14,855 bases of DNA, from contig JAICRS010000049.1 in NCBI GenBank assembly GCA_025966335.1, positions 1 through 14,855 on the forward strand. Direction: 5' to 3'. The position numbers and the translations under genes were made by a program. Each line of letters starts with the position of its first letter. Position 1 is the first letter of the stretch. This stretch comes from Nocardioidaceae bacterium (GTDB lineage: Bacteria > Actinomycetota > Actinomycetes > Propionibacteriales > Nocardioidaceae). The notes below the pieces were generated by a model. The model did no database searches and had not been told where the DNA came from. It saw only the letters and a list, made by a program, of their open reading frames with translations. Below are positions 14,234-14,855 of this stretch, piece after piece.

Positions 14234-14725
14234 TGACCGAAGCGTTCTCCAGCAAAGGATCGATAACGGCGCGGGCCCGGTTGGCGACTCACCCCCTCCG
14301 AACCGGCCTTGCACCGGGATCGGCTCGAGGGACGAGTACGACGTGGCCAGACGCAGGTTCTGGCTCACGGAAACCTGCATCTCGTCACGTCGTAGCTGGG
14401 CGGGATGCTGGCGTGGTGGCTCTTGAGGTGCGGCGCCGCCATGCCCGGGGTCGGGACCCGGGGCCCGCGGGTCACTCAGTCGCAACGACGACCCGAGGCA
14501 CGCAGAGGCCTGTCGCCCGCCGCGGCCGGTCACCCAGGGGAGGAGATGCGGCTTTCCTGTCGAGAGGCTGCACGTCCGTGCGGCCGGCTCCCCCGGTCTT
14601 TGCCTGACCGCGCGTGCCGGAGCGTGGAACATCACACCGGCCCTGGAGCCGGGAACACGTACCCTTGAGACCAGAACCTCCACATCCTGCATGCGTCGCG
14701 CGTGCGTAGCGGAACCGGACCCCCG
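14203..14725. other. Hairpin-rich intergenic region without a supported gene
   Basis: About 520 bases lie between the 59-residue ORF and the last gene. Frames on both strands are open in places but give Arg/Pro/Gly-rich products without recognisable domains, so I call no protein. Several stem-loops can be drawn: 14337-14394 (9-bp outer and 7-bp inner stem), 14566-14585 (8-bp stem, GTCC loop) and 14587-14623 (GCTCC/GGAGC around CGGTC/GACCG). TACCCT at 14660-14665 could be a -10 box for the downstream gene. I see no tRNA, tmRNA, RNase P RNA or known riboswitch signature. In DNA this GC-rich some stems arise by chance. Confidence 0.45.
14337..14394. repeat. Nested 58-base imperfect palindrome
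   Basis: TACGACGTG (14337-14345) pairs perfectly with CACGTCGTA (14386-14394). Then follow symmetric 7-base unpaired arms, an inner perfect stem GCAGGTT (14353-14359) with AACCTGC (14372-14378), and a 12-base loop. GACGAG (14331-14336) can instead pair with CTCGTC (14381-14386), giving an overlapping alternative fold. Confidence 0.5.
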
Positions 14726-14855
14726 ATGCCGAACGAACCTGCACCCACCGCTTACGACCGGAAGCCGGCGGTGCGCAAGCATCTGATGACCCCGGGAGCC
14801 CCCGCGCGGCGCAAGGACCCGATGAGCCTGAGCGGCGTGCAGCGCTGGGTGCTGT
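14726..14855 (+). CDS. N-terminus of an unidentified protein, 3' partial
   Basis: The last 130 bases are open from the ATG at 14726 and encode 43 residues: MPNEPAPTAYDRKPAVRKHL, then MTPGAPARRKDP, then MSLSGVQRWVL. The N-terminus is polar and rich in Pro, Lys and Arg. It turns hydrophobic at the very end (GVQRWVL), which could be the start of a membrane helix, but the window stops there. The Shine-Dalgarno match is poor (GGAACCGGA about 8-15 bases upstream). Alternative in-frame starts are the ATGs at 14786 and 14822. A TACCCT box lies at 14660-14665. I do not recognise the family. Codon third positions are mostly G or C, which supports coding. Confidence 0.6.
   Translation, partial: MPNEPAPTAYDRKPAVRKHLMTPGAPARRKDPMSLSGVQRWVL

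Noticed and set aside
14337..14394. The nested palindrome as an integron attC site or a tRNA
   Set aside because: No attC core pair in the right order and no integrase; no T-loop GTTCGANNC or acceptor pairing for a tRNA.
14560..14625. Group II intron domain V-like hairpin
   Set aside because: The stem lacks the conserved AGC triad context and GAAA loop, and there is no reverse transcriptase in the window.
14129..14782. Minus-strand 217-codon and plus-strand 128- and 87-codon frames in the gap before the last gene
   Set aside because: The products are Arg/Pro/Gly-rich with no domain and no good ribosome-binding site, and they contradict each other and the flanking genes.

Overview
The window is GC-rich throughout (about 70 percent by eye), with GTG as well as ATG starts, strong third-position G/C bias, an M6 protease of actinobacterial type, a LAL-type LuxR regulator and a possible leaderless start. 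This suggests a chromosome segment of a high-GC actinomycete. A Nocardioides-like relative is plausible, but that is inference. No tRNA, rRNA, CRISPR array or insertion sequence was seen.

Layout. From 1 to 2346 (+) lies an exported immune-inhibitor-A-like M6 metalloprotease whose 5' end is outside the window. It converges on a minus-strand block across a strong hairpin at 2373-2407. Read in the direction of transcription (right to left), the minus-strand block is: copZ-like HMA metallochaperone (11089-10832); a 54-residue ORF starting one base after the copZ stop (10830-10666); a CopA copper P-type ATPase with an unusual C-terminal extension (10640-7383); an ABC exporter ATPase (7290-6511) and its double-FtsX permease (6505-3974); a hairpin terminator (3926-3960); a DUF3703 protein (3883-3485); a small cupin (3450-3136); and an Asp/Glu-racemase-family protein (3121-2420). 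Divergent from copZ is a 903-residue LAL/LuxR regulator (11204-13915, +), closed by a hairpin. Next come a 59-residue ORF of unknown function (14023-14202), a hairpin-rich non-coding stretch of about 520 bases, and the first 43 codons of another plus-strand gene that runs off the window.

How the parts work together. copZ, the small ORF and copA look like one copper-handling unit: a cytosolic Cu(I) carrier delivers to a Cu(I)-exporting ATPase. The most unusual object is the tail of CopA. After the standard P1B-1 core there is an extra predicted membrane segment, a methionine-rich linker and two tandem copies of a beta-rich domain carrying the same histidine pattern. This would place a possible copper-receiving module outside the membrane on the pump itself. 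No CsoR, CueR or CopY-like repressor lies in the window, so the control of the unit is not explained by its neighbours. The ABC exporter and the DUF3703 gene lie downstream on the same strand and may be stress-related, but no substrate can be read from the sequence.
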